Positions 48,653-60,045 of a stretch of 64,000 nt of DNA are shown piece by piece (within the stretch, counting starts at the first letter, position 1; every line of letters starts with the position of its first letter). The translations under genes were made by a program, and so were the position numbers. Source of the DNA: Adineta steineri (taxonomy: Eukaryota; Rotifera; Eurotatoria; Adinetida; Adinetidae); contig CAJNOI010000007.1 of NCBI GenBank assembly GCA_905250115.1, positions 731,796-795,795 on the forward strand. Direction: 5' to 3'. The notes beneath the pieces are model-generated. The model ran no database searches, was not told the origin of the DNA, and worked only from the letters and a program-made list of their open reading frames with translations.

Positions 48653-48700
48653 AGGTGTGGGTGTGAATGTAGGTATTATCTTTATACCACTTCCACACCT
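48653..48700. repeat. Telomere-motif foldback unit 5
   Basis: Arms AGGTGTGGGTGTGAATGTAG and TACCACTTCCACACCT. It lies between the two decayed metabolic genes. Confidence 0.65.
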
Positions 48701-48873
48701 ACTCATGCGGAGATAGTATAGAATATATTTTACATTAACTTCAAACAAAAAAATGAGACGTGTCGGATCATTATTTAACGTCCTTTTCAAAACTTAAAAT
48801 AGTTAATTTATCGTCAAAATTTTACTATCTCTCGATATGTTCGAGATAATATATTTAGTATGACATAATAAAA

Positions 48874-50356
48874 TTAAATTAAATCCGAAGGCCAAAATCT
48901 TCCACCTGATGTAGTAGAATCATTTTCAAAACAATTGAATTTAAAATTAAATTGTGAAGTTAACGATATTAATGATGATTTCACTGCTGCCTCAGTCCAA
49001 ATTGCTCGGTTTAAATAAAATGCTTCACCAACTAAACTTAATTGATTTCTATTAAATCTTGGTAGTGGATTTAAAGCCCAACTAGCTATTTGTCTATTCG
49101 TAATATGACTATTTGCAGTTTGAAAATGCCAATCACCTTGCCATATTTTCGTAAATATTTTTGTTGGTCGTTGAATACTAACATCAGTAAATATTGATTG
49201 TAATCCTCGAAGTATTTCATTAATTAAATCTTCTTGTGATGATCGTGCAATCAATGCTGACCACATTTCAACACATTGACCATCATCATAAACTATTCGT
49301 GTTGCATTTTGAAATCTTTGTTCTGGACGTTGAGAAAATATTTCAGCAATAGTTATACAATTTTGTCTTGTCCAAATTCGATCAACATCCGATCCATATA
49401 TTTTACTTTCTTCCCACCATCGATGGGGCCAATAACATTGAATTGTTACTGTCTTGATAGGTAAAATCGATTGAAAGTGTTCATTAGATTTTATATCATT
49501 TGCAATCGAACCAGTAATACTTTGCCAACCAAGTGGATCAATTGCTGCTATTATTTGTTGAGCACGAATACTATATCGAGTTGTTTCAATTACAAATGGA
49601 TAACAGTTTTGATTAGGTATATCATCAATTGAAAGGATTTCTTCATTGAGATATAAACGAGCGTCATAGAATGTAGTAGCATTGTACATCATTCTTTTAG
49701 GAAATTGTGACATGCCTTGATTTGGATAATAGATTGGACCATTTAATTTTGAATCGTGATCATAATATTCCATAAATGCGTAAGCATTGATATTTTTAAA
49801 CCAACTACGAAAACGATATGTATCTTTTAAGAAATCACAAGCTTCATCACCTATAACAGAACGACAGAAAGCATAAAAGTTGCCAAATTATATAAATTTA
49901 ATGGAGCTTTATGATATTCTTCTAATAACTTCTCCCATAATTGATCTCGTGGATCTAATCCATTAGAATTATTCGTACAAATTCAATTTATATGTATGAT
50001 AAAGAACACATTTCATTAATTGATGTATAAGATTTTCCACGTGCATTAATTATAGTAGTTTTATAGTCATATTCAGTATATGGAATTGCTAATTGTTTCA
50101 TAACAGATTGAACTTCATAGAATCGCATAGAACCTTGTGCAGTTATTGGAGTTGTATCATAAGCACCAGGAGAATTTCCATTATAATCACGATCATAAGC
50201 TCGTCCTCCAATATAATTATTTCGATCAAATATACATATTTGTTTCTTATGTGACGAAGCCAATCGATATGCACTATGTGAACCACCTGCACCAGCACCC
50301 AATATCACAATAGGACAATTGATTCTATTAATTAAATTATCGATTATTTTCTTCAT
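48874..50356 (-). pseudogene. FAD-dependent amine (L-amino-acid) oxidase, frameshifted
   Basis: Flavin amine oxidases oxidise amino groups with release of hydrogen peroxide. The upstream frame (50356-49988) starts near ATG and contains the FAD dinucleotide motif VILGAGAGGSHSAYRL, then FDRNNYIGGRAYDRDYNG and GSMRFYEVQSVMKQLAIPYT, as in L-amino-acid oxidases. The downstream frame (49773-48874) carries the substrate domain and the C-terminal FAD element LVGEAFYLNRAIWTEAAVKS. Between them (~49987-49774) the reading passes through at least two frame changes and stops: one piece contains LDPRDQLWEKLLEEYHKAPL, the next FCRSVIGDEACDFLKD. All parts of the family are present in order but not in one frame. 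No introns are apparent. Such oxidases are often foreign-derived in bdelloids; that origin is inference here. Confidence 0.75.
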
Positions 50357-51947
50357 TAATCAAATAGATACCTTATTTTTCGTGAACGATGATTTCCAAC
50401 AGTGATACGATTCGATGTTAAGATCTGTATTTGCTCTTGTTCTTGGTTTGGTTTACATATCACTTAAACAAATTTTCAGTTATTTGAAATTCATACAATG
50501 AATTTACCTCTATCGTATATTGTTGCACTATCGAGAGTACGTGGTGAAATATATAATGGAATCAAACTTAATATTCATACTATTGATAGGAACTGTCGAG
50601 ATCTATACAAGAAAAAAAAACAAAAATACATTCATTACAGAGTTAATAATGAATCTTATAAGTAATTGTTACGTTTGTTCTTCTATTAAAACGTTTGGAT
50701 TGATCAACGACGACATAAATTATTCTTTTTATTTCTAATAATATTGATATGAATGATAAAAATCGAGTGGTTGTTAAGCAAACAATAGACAAATGATATT
50801 ACCTTAATAGTCATGTAGATATTAACTGCATATGCATCGATTACTTTCTTTTTTTTTTGGTTATATTCTGTACTTCATCAATAATATTTGCACCTATTCA
50901 ACCTCTCTTCATTTGTCATTCATTATTCAATGCATAGATATGCAAAATGCACGCAGTCAACTTCCTTGGGCAATACATACAAACGTCGATCAGTATAAAC
51001 ACGTGACTTAGCTTGTTCATTGTGTGTCTACATTATGAAATAGGTATGCGTGTAGCTACTATAACAAAAATATCTCTCAATTGAAATCAATCTCAGGCAA
51101 TACAAACGTTTTTGTTCGTTAAAAAAAATAACAATGATTAAATATCATAAAATAAATAACATAATCAAAAATGATAGTCTACATTAAAATCCTGTGCAGT
51201 ATTAAGCCATACAATACGAGTTATTTATAATTTTATAATTCAATAGTCGAGAGTAGGTGAGTATATGTGTGGAATGAATGGAATATCGATGTAATACTCA
51301 CACCACCTTTATTTTCTAGTGAATTTATATGGATAATCAATGACACTTTAATGTTGTACGATTTTTATCATACTTGTACAACTTTACTTTAATTATATGA
51401 ACTATTCCATAATTATTAATAGTATATAAACAAAAATTAGAAAGCAGCATTCTTGTTTTCAATTATTTTATTGAATAATAATTTAAGGCATGATAGAGAA
51501 GAAAAGAAAAAATACTCGTTGAAAGTATAGTATTTCTTCTTTAGTACTTATTTTCACGAAAAAATGTATCTCAGCATCGACGTATTGCAGTGATTGCATA
51601 CGAAGATTAAAAAAATTGGAAAGAAAAACAATAACATAAAATACGTTGCTCTCTCTCTGTCTTCTTCGTAAAAACAATATTTTCAAGTGGAATTAGGTCT
51701 ACCTAATACCCTTATTTTGACGATAGAATAAGAAAAATAAGTATTATAGCTAATAGAAATAAGTTTTTAGCATTCTCTTTAACTTGATCCTATCATTAAA
51801 ATATTCTGCTTAAATTCCTCAAGAAACTATTATAACTTACATTTGTGAATAATAATTCATAAACTAAAAGAAATTAATTTTTTATGCAAAATGAAATGAT
51901 TTTATTTTTTATATAGGTGAAATATATTATCTCACAATTGATTCATT
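50357..51947. other. Intergenic, no gene seen
   Basis: About 1.6 kb, AT-rich. One foldback unit at 51253-51308. Short open frames lack splice context and family signal. Confidence 0.45.
51253..51308. repeat. Telomere-motif foldback unit 6 (diverged)
   Basis: GTAGGTGAGTATATGTGTGG faces ACTCACACCACC across an AT-rich loop. The arms have drifted from the consensus, suggesting an old copy. Confidence 0.55.
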
Positions 51948-53350
51948 TTATTCAATATATAGTTCATATTTTTGAATTCGATGATTAGCAGAATCAGCAA
52001 CATAAAGATTTCCTTGAACATCAAATGACAGATCTTGGGGATAGTGTAATTGATTTGGTTCTTTTCCTTTACCATTTCCACCAACAACAATTGAACCGTT
52101 TGTATCTTCTTCATACCATCGCATAACTCGGTGATTTACAGTGTCTGCAATAAAGATTTGACCGAGTTTATCAACAATCAGTCCTTGAGGATGAAATAAT
52201 TGATTGAGACTATCTCCTTGACCATTTCCGCCAGCAACAATAATTCCTTCTTTTGCATCTTTTTTCCATTTCGTTATACGATGATTGTTAGTATCCGCTA
52301 CATAAATAGAATAATCTGCATCGACGAAGATCTTGCTAGGTCCCTGCAATTGATTTGGAAGATTTCCCTCACCACTGCCACCTGCAACTAGTGTTCCATC
52401 TATATCTCCTTGTTTCCATCGTTTTACTTCAGACCTTTTCTTATCAGAAACATAAAGAGACCCATCTTTGTCTAGTGCGACACCACCACATGCAATATGA
52501 GAAATGAGAATTTGTGGGTTTGTTTGACTTTGACGGAACCACCGCATTACTCGTGCGTTCTCAGAATCACATATGATTATCGCATTTTTTTGTTTGTCAA
52601 CAGTTACGTCCGTTGGCATAAACAATCGATCTGGTCTATCTCCGTCGTCATTGCTGCCTGCAATGTTTTCACCACTGTTGGAATTATATTTCCATTCAAC
52701 AATACGATTATTCCCAGTATCAGCAATCAAAATGGCTTCATTATCATCGATATAAATCCCAGTAGGAGTATTGAGTTGGTTTGATTGATCTCCGTATTGA
52801 TTTCCTCCAGCAACAGTAATTCCATGTTGTTTCCATTTAGAGTTGATCTTATCTAAAACAGATGAGATTTCTATTTGCATCTATCAGTTCTCGGCTCACT
52901 TACTTATCGTTGGTGGACAGATATTTTGTTTACTCATTGTAACTGGATAGCAAAGTGGAAGATCATGACATCGAGGATGTTGAACGCAGACTGTATTGGA
53001 TTGAGCACATGAGTTATCTGAGGTGTTACATGGTACAAGAGAAGAACATGTGGGCCAGAGGAAACCACAAACACCGCTATCACCATTAGTGCCTACTCTG
53101 GAAAAACAGCCACACGCACTATTTGTCGAGCATCGATCATATTGAGCAGCATTCTTACATATTTGAGATTTTACTTGTACTATGAAAGAGATAAACTAAT
53201 ACATACAAATATATAGAATTGAATAAAAATCAAACCTGTAATGCTAAAATATGAAAACAATGGATGTTAACAAAATTTAGTGATAAAAATCAATATGATT
53301 TACCTGAGAAGAATGAAAACGACGTAGCAGTAGATATTAATTTCAGTCAT
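51948..53350 (-). CDS. Secreted Cys-rich NHL-repeat protein, 4 exons
   Basis: Exons: 53350-53304 (signal peptide, TEINIYCYVVFILL), 53243-53236 (8-nt microexon CATTACAG), 53179-52904 (Cys-rich), 52870-51948 (NHL). They total 1254 nt, 417 residues, with all phases fitting. The Cys-rich part (residues ~20-110) has about 16 cysteines in motifs such as CSTNSACGC, CGFLWPTC and CHDLPLCYP. It is followed by about six NHL repeats with IADTGNNRIVEW, VADTNNHRITKW, IADTVNHRVMRW and VADSANHRIQKY cores, forming a propeller. NHL propellers bind proteins, glycans or RNA; with a signal peptide this one is presumably extracellular. The last intron is only 33 bp, chosen because it removes three in-frame stops and keeps phase. 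Bdelloids have many NHL genes of this kind; the partner is unknown. Confidence 0.82.
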
Positions 53351-54877
53351 AGTTAGTTTTAGAATAAGAGAATATCATGAAAAACTGTGTGTTTTTATTT
53401 CTAAAACACAGATGGCATTTTAAGTCAGTTTAATTGAAATATAACAGATGCTTCTGTTCACATATCAATAAGTGAAAATGTGATATTGATTTCATTGCTT
53501 ATAATCGTCCTAATCTATCCTATGAAAAATACAAAAAAAAAAGTAGTTAGAAAATGGATAAACCATCATGTGATAAATATTTTAGAAATTGTTCTCATCA
53601 ACTATAAAAATTTCGTGTCTTCATTAATATAGAAATCATGTTTGTTACGAACAGTTATTCACAACATTGAAAAGAATTATTTGACTTGTATTAAATAAAG
53701 TTTATTCAATATAGTATTAACACTCAGAAGGAAAGAAAATTTCAAAAAAAAGTAATTCTCAATAAAGATATTTATTTCCGATTCCATGGATCATCAGCAA
53801 TACCCTTACCAGGGTGTAGGTGTGAATGTGGAATAAAAACAGTACTCACAGCCACACTTTCAAGAATTTATATTTGCTAAACTCTTCTCTATAACAAAGA
53901 GAACAGTGTAATACCTTTAAAAACTCATTTTCTTGAAAAATTCGATTTATATTGATTCTTATCACTCCATCCCCATGAATTGTCTGAAACAATAGAACTC
54001 ATATTCGAGTTCTTTATATCAAAATACCTTACAAAAGCTTTGCGTCAAAATTAGTTTTATACCTAATTTGGATTTTTAGTGCGAATATTTTTTTGATCCT
54101 AGCACACATATACAAACTATTTCATTTCATATAACCATTCTTTCAGCCTAGGAAATAAAGCTTAAAGATCAAAAACTTAATTAGAAAAAAGGACGCTTTT
54201 TTATAAGGTGCAGTGTGTGAGTTTAGCTAATATCTCGTGGTAATTGTTTTCTTTGCTTATCTTGTATTAAAATACATCAATTCATAGGTTATTTTTATGT
54301 AAGTGTCTATCTACTAATAAAATAAGCTGAAAACTGTTTAAAGTCAATAGATTTCATGTTTCTTTACTATCGATATCGATTTTATCTACTGTTCTAGATT
54401 TTTGTGTCTCTTTCTTTTTTTTATTTGTTTATTTCTCGACATTTAGACACTTTTCAATAAAGAATAAATTCGCAAAATTATTCGTTAACATTTTTCATTT
54501 CAAATCAATGTTTATCTCGACTAGTAGTAACGGACTATCCGTTATTCTAATAGATACGGAGTTTGTCTATTTTGACTGGCAGTAATGATAAGCCTATAGA
54601 TGTTTTCATTATAATCCGTGATGTGAACGGATATTGTAGAAAAAAGAACGTCACCATTTTTTCTAATTAACTTTTTTTTATCTTTTTAAACCTCATATTT
54701 ATTCTTCAAAGTGCAGATATCATAAGATATTTTAAACGGAAACTATTATCAAAAATTAACAAAACAACATCTCACTAGAAAGACCTAGAACTGTTTTTCT
54801 CTATATACCAAGTGATTAGAAATTACGAAAAACTTATTTTAGATTATCGCACATTATTCATTCTTAAGAAGTTCGTC
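53351..54877. other. Intergenic, no gene seen
   Basis: About 1.5 kb between the divergent NHL gene and receptor gene. One foldback unit at 53811-53860. No exon recognised. Confidence 0.45.
53811..53860. repeat. Telomere-motif foldback unit 7
   Basis: AGGGTGTAGGTGTGAATGTGG pairs imperfectly with ACTCACAGCCACACTTT, followed by CAAG as in other units. Confidence 0.65.
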
Positions 54878-55855
54878 ATGTCATTATCATACATTGGTCA
54901 GCAATTAACGATTTATATCGGTGTTATTCTTTTTCTCTCAGGTATTGTCGGTAATACCATGAATATTTTCATATTTTCAAGTGTCCGCACCTATCGTACA
55001 GCTCCTTGTACATTCTATTTTCTTGTTGCTGCAATACACCAGACTCTTTACGTACTAATTATTCTTATTAGTCGTATTGTTACTGGAATGTCTGGAATTG
55101 ATTTAACTCGTATTTCAATAGCTTGGTGTAAGGCAAGGTATTTTTTCATTAGTACTCTTTCTCCAATTTCTTATACATGTTCATGTTTGGCTACAATCGA
55201 TCAATTTCTAGCTACGTCACAAAATGCTTACCTTCGTCGTGCTAGCAAAATAGAATGGACCCATCGCACTGTGTGTGTTGTTATTATTGTTTGGTGTCTT
55301 CAAGGAATTCCTTGGCTTTTCTTTTACAATATTTCCCCTATTAATAGTACGTGTGTGACCACCAATGCAGCATTTTCCATCTATATATCAACATATCTTC
55401 TTGGTTTTCTCTGTGCTATTCCAACTCTAATCTTGGTTGTATTTGGATGGTTGACTTATCGAAATATTCGTCAAACAATTGTTCTTGCTGAACAACATGC
55501 TGATCGTCAATTGACAAAAATGATTTTGATCCAAGTAATACTAGTTCTTATTAGTATCATTCCTTATGGCATTAACAATCTTTACGGTTTTGTCACAAGT
55601 GGAGTCAGTAAAGATGCTAATCGAGTAGTGGTAGAATCTTTTATCTCTACAATCGTCAATCTTATATCTTATTTGTATCATGTCGTATGTTTCTTCTTTG
55701 TCATATTATGTAATATATATATATTGAATTATATTTAGGGAAACTTCTATACGTTCTTAATGTCATCAAGTCGCTTTCGTCGAACAATAAAAGATCGAAT
55801 ATTATATTGGCACCGACAAAATCAAATTATTCCAATGCAACCAACCACCATGTAA
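54878..55855 (+). CDS. Rhodopsin-like seven-transmembrane receptor, 2 exons
   Basis: Exons 54878-55684 and 55739-55855 give 307 residues. Seven hydrophobic segments are visible. TM1 has GIVGNTMNIFIF with the conserved Asn. TM3 ends SCLATIDQFLATSQ, where DRY would be, so the Asp/Glu-Arg-Tyr motif is replaced by DQF. A Cys before TM3 (AWCKARYF) and one in loop 2 (NSTCVTT) could form the usual disulphide. TM7 reads VNLISYLYHVGNFYTFLMSS, without a clean NPxxY, followed by an arginine-rich helix 8 (RFRRTIKD). Bdelloids have large sets of such receptors distantly like peptide receptors; the ligand is unknown. The start is the first ATG that places a short N-terminus before TM1; an in-frame GTG further upstream was not used. 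The 54-bp intron is phase 0. Confidence 0.85.
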
Positions 55856-57727
55856 AGAACAACGTTAGAAAAAAAAACATTAAATTAAAACAAAAAAGAA
55901 TTCAATGTCAATAAATATCCGTTACTTTTTATTATATATCTATTTTAATATCGCTTCTAAATAAAAGAAAATGTTGTATCGTCGACGTGAAAATAAATGG
56001 ATTTGTTTAGAGTCGTTGGAAACAAGCATTTTTGGACAGATAATGAAAGTATGGTAAGGTAGGTATGGGTGTTGAAATCGAGACACCCACATCTTGCATT
56101 AGAAGATGAAATGAGCATTTAATTCAAGATGTACGAGAAACCTACTTTGTACACTGAATGAAGTATAAAATGAATTCTATTCATAGTGCTATTTATATGC
56201 TGCTGTGAGGAAATAAAAGGACAAAATCAGATTAAAATGAATGTTTCACCATAAATTTCGCAAAATCGATTTTGTTTCTATGAAAATGATAGAGAATCGA
56301 TTAAATTTTAATCCGTTATTATGTACACTCTATCCAAAGACTTGTTTCTCTGCCTTGAATACATTTCTTCAATCCTTTCATCTTCTGTATTAATAGTAAA
56401 GTGTAATGTATATCAAAAAGTATGGCAGTTTATCGGCGATCTGTTCTAAAAAGTAACGATATGGGTCATTTCCTCGGTCAATCTATCAACACAGTATGAT
56501 AGTGTCCTCTATTGTTCATTTGCATCTTTTTTGAGAAGAGCAAAAATACCGTATGATTGAGAACAGTTATCTTCATCTGATAATACTACAGCTATATCAA
56601 GCCATTTCAAAAATCAAAGAACTAATTATAAATGATTTCCAATTGTATCACATGTTTGTCTATTTGGGATGTGCTCATAGACTATAATGACTCATCCAGT
56701 CAATAGCAAATGGTCTATGGTCAGTCCTTTGAATTTCAGATAAGGCTAGATATAAGAATGATATCTGAGTAGGTAGAGAAAATTTTTCTCTATCGAACTG
56801 TGATTTTATTATTTTTTTTTTTAAAGTGTCGAATAACGACCTTAGCTCAATAAAAGTAAAATACACCGTTAAGAAATGCTACTCATGCTGCCTTTTTTTT
56901 AAACAGAATCATCGATTACCGGTAGTTCTTGAAAAAAGAACGGATTCAGAATAGTTGCTCATTTTTCATCTCTTTTTTATCGATTTTTCTGTAAGACTTA
57001 CACTATCTGTCCTTGAAACGTTGACTTATACTTAAAAAACTAGTTTTCAATTAATGGCGTACTCAGCGTTCGAATATTACGTGATCGCTAGCCATACCAT
57101 CGGAAGGGTTCTGGGTGCGCTACTATTTCGAATATGTTACAACATATTATATAAGGCAAGTCTACAATTTTCTCTATTAGTTAATACTATATCTAATGAT
57201 TATTTTTGCGGCGCCATCTTTAACAAATACTCGATGCAGTTGGCATCAATGGCTTCAGTGCGCTTACAAAAATGATGAGGCATAATTTTGACTAGAATCT
57301 AATAATTTTCTAAAAGTTAAAAAGAATTCAGAGATAAGTAAGTAAAAAACTATCACTCGCGTTTTCGAATGACATGGTGATCATATAGAAAGAATCGAAA
57401 AGCAGCAAAGTTAGCTCTCAAAATAGTTAGATGTGTGGTATAACATGCCTATCACACAAGAGAAATATTCACTTAAAGAAACTTCACAGTGTACATAAAT
57501 AAATGGTGAGAATATATCATGAAAGAAAGAAAAAAAAATGACATTTTCAGTTTCATGCAACATAGTTCAAAAAGGAATAAACATAATATGAAATGCAATG
57601 TTTTTCCTAAATCAGTTCTTTTCTTCTTCTTTTTCGTTTGTATGTAGGCATAAAAGATAGTTGTTTTACTGTTTGATTTAGTGAACATAATATTATCAGA
57701 ACAATATTCTTATTATACAAAACTTCA
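55856..57727. other. Intergenic, no gene seen
   Basis: About 1.9 kb. It contains one diverged foldback unit at 56058-56095. The open frame from the ATG at 57054 (73 residues) has no family signal or splice context. Confidence 0.4.
56058..56095. repeat. Telomere-motif foldback unit 8 (short)
   Basis: GGTAGGTATGGGTGT and ACACCCACATC with a 9-bp loop. Confidence 0.5.
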
Positions 57728-58346
57728 ATGTCAGAATCATCGACTTGGTCATCATTCAAGACACATTGCGTTATGGAAACACCTCCTGTTTTAATACTTC
57801 TTATAGTTTCCTCCTATTTCCTGATTTTATTTATTTTCTTATACGGTAGACGCGAGTTGCATCGAGCGAAGACATATATTATGCGTCATTGTTTTGTTAA
57901 ATCATCGTACTTGACTACTAAGCAAGGTGGAAGAAATACTTTGTACACGCCAAATTGGAATATAACTCTTATAGATGATGGTGATAACTACGAGAGCAAT
58001 AATAATCAACCAAGTGACACGGTCATAACATCATTGTCTTCTTATCATCCAGAAAGTTGGGCTTTACGTGTCGCAAAAAGGAAAGAAGTAAGAAATAAAT
58101 GTGACAAATTCTTCAATAATTTTTTTGTAATTTAAAAAGATAGATCAAAGATATCCATGCTATGGTGCATCTGGTCCAGAAGGATGGTCTTGGCAATGGA
58201 GAAAACCATCAACAATGCGAGCTTATATCTTCATATCACTTGCTCTTACCTTTTTCATCATAGTCACTGGACTTATTATAGTACGATACTTCTATCAAAC
58301 AAACCTCAAGTCTACCACAACTCAGGAAACAACAACGCCTTTCTGA
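57728..58346 (+). CDS. Small two-membrane-segment protein, unknown, 2 exons
   Basis: Exons 57728-58087 and 58140-58346 give 188 residues, joined in phase 0 over a 52-bp intron. Segment 1 is VLILLIVSSYFLILFIFLYG (residues ~19-38) and segment 2 YIFISLALTFFIIVTGLIIV (~145-165). Between them lies a polar loop of ~105 residues with Asn/Ser/Asp-rich stretches and the element RYPCYGASGPEGWSWQWRKP just before segment 2. The tail is short and Thr-rich. I do not recognise a family. Codon use and intron size match neighbouring genes, which supports it as real. The acceptor is an A-rich AAAAAG, less typical than most here. Confidence 0.55.
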
Positions 58347-58606
58347 ATATTACTTCTCAACTGTAGTGAATATGTAAAATTGCCACTTCCTATAAGACAG
58401 AATATCAATTGTATTATACAGAATGTTTCTTTAATTCTTTGCTTTTTATCAAAGATGTATCATTTGTAATTTTTCTGCTCAAATTTTTTTTAAATTAAAA
58501 CAGAAAAAATGACCATTGATGAAAGTTTTGTTTTGTTTGAGAAACATGAGATGTTTAATCCATTTTTCAGTGAAATGTTACTTCAACTTAAAGCAAATTC
58601 TAAATT

Positions 58607-58670
58607 AAGGGTGTGGATGTGAGTGAATTTCTACTTCTTATATGCCCATACCCACATCGACACCCTCAAG
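58607..58670. repeat. Telomere-motif foldback unit 9
   Basis: Arms AAGGGTGTGGATGTGAGTG and CATCGACACCCTCAAG. The right end, CACCCTCAAG, is the exact complement of the CTTGAGGGTG left end of other units, so both family ends are defined. It lies 29 bp from the 48-bp segment shared with 18724. Confidence 0.8.
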
Positions 58671-58732
58671 AAAACAAATATATATGTATACAACATTTAT
58701 GAAAAATACGAAGCAATTTTCAAAGATTTTAT

Positions 58733-59466
58733 TCAATGTAAAAACTTCTTTGGTTTTTGTTCAACTCTATGTTTTTGACGATAAGAATGATTTTGATGAG
58801 ATTTTGAAATTATTTGTTTATGTTTCCAAGGAGACGTTTTATTATTTAATGATGATTGTTTTTGATTGATTGGAATAGAAAAAGGAACCGTTACTTGATT
58901 TGTACTTTTTAATAATGAACGTTTGTTTTCTTGTGATGTTTGCGTTGAATAAAAATCTTGATTTTGACGCGGTGATAAGATTTCATCCGATAAAGTTGAG
59001 ACAGAAATTTTTCGAAGATCACGATTAAGACGTATTAAATCACGTTCAATATCACATTCATCACTTTTCAGACGTTTTAATTGTTGCCTAAAGATTTAAA
59101 ATTCTAATGTAATTAATAAAGTAAATCTATTTACTTGTGTTGCCAATTTAAACCTCTTGGTCCATTTAAAATATGTATCAATTGTCGTTCATAAATTTTA
59201 TTTGTATTCATCCTTTTTATATCTCTATGAATAACATGTTGTATATCTGGTGTAGTTTTGTCTAATCGATCTTTAATTTTAATTAAATCTTCATAATAAT
59301 TATTACGTTTAATTTGATTATTAAATAAATGATATTGATAAGTTTGATGTTGATGTTCTTCTAAGCCAATATTCTGTTTCTTAATAATTATTTCCAAAAG
59401 ATTAGTCAATTCATTTTCATTAGAATCTTTTTGAAATTCTATTGTCGTTGTTGTTACTTCATCCAT
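58733..59466 (-). CDS. Basic coiled-coil protein, weakly CFAP97-like, 2 exons
   Basis: Exons 59466-59135 and 59087-58733 give 228 residues (687 nt), intron 47 bp. The middle (residues ~45-145) is helical and charged: NNYYEDLIKIKDRLDKTTPD, HRDIKRMNTNKIYERQLIHI, then KRLKSDECDIERDLIRLNRD. Order and character recall the CFAP97 (hemingway-type) domain of axonemal proteins, a 'Y...L.....ID...P...H.....K...ER...I...N..L' pattern, but the match is by eye and weak. The last ~80 residues are Ser/Lys/Gln-rich and disordered, ending PKKFLH. It starts head to head with the small gene at 59749, 282 bp away. Confidence 0.6.
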
Positions 59467-59748
59467 CCGTTATTTCTGTAAAATAAAAATTTCTCTTTCT
59501 CTTTCTCTTTTTCAAATTACTAATTCTATAAAACTAAAAGAAAAACAATCATATAAAATTCAATCATCTATTTTTTGACTAATAATGTCAAACAGACAAA
59601 GAAATCAATAAAATGAACTGATATATGTACATAACAGACGTCATATTAAATAGTCTAATTTTATTAACGTCCAATCGAGATATCGCCGTTATATATAAAG
59701 GCATATATATATACGTATGTATTTCATTATTCTAGCTAAAAATAATAA
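59467..59748. promoter_or_regulatory. Short divergent promoter region
   Basis: 282 bp between two start codons facing away from each other, with a CT/TTTCTC-rich patch at ~59490 and a TATATATAC stretch at ~59695-59715 that could serve the plus-strand gene. Confidence 0.4.
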
Positions 59749-60045
59749 ATGATGGAGAGTGAATATCAATTTAATTATGATAAAATCAAACAAATTTTTG
59801 AAAGTGTACCACAGACAAATCCAGCGACAAAAAGTTCTCGAACTATTTCATATAAAACTCATTTTCAGCCCCGAACAAAACTGCCAGATACTACACATTC
59901 AAATATATGTCCATTGATAAGTAATAATATCAGTCAAATACCATCAACAATTTTAGTTCAAATGCAATATTTTCATGTTTATCAAATGGTACCTATTCAA
60001 CCATGTTTTTTACAAATTCCACAAAATTTTATAGATAGAAGATAA
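59749..60045 (+). CDS. Small single-exon protein, unknown (98 aa)
   Basis: Open from ATG 59749 to a stop at 60045. The composition (QFNYDKIKQIFESVPQTNPA at the start, many Pro, Gln, Thr, few hydrophobic runs) and codon use fit genes in this window better than random AT-rich frames do. No known motif, signal peptide or membrane segment. Its head-to-head position with the minus-strand gene supports it. It could instead be a first exon, though no donor is obvious. Confidence 0.4.
   Translation: MMESEYQFNYDKIKQIFESVPQTNPATKSSRTISYKTHFQPRTKLPDTTHSNICPLISNNISQIPSTILVQMQYFHVYQMVPIQPCFLQIPQNFIDRR

Noticed and set aside
52200..52784. Plus-strand open frames opposite the NHL exon
   Set aside because: Antisense shadows of a well-supported minus-strand exon.
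57054..57275. 73-residue open frame from ATG
   Set aside because: No family signal, no conserved neighbours and no splice sites; length is within chance for this composition.
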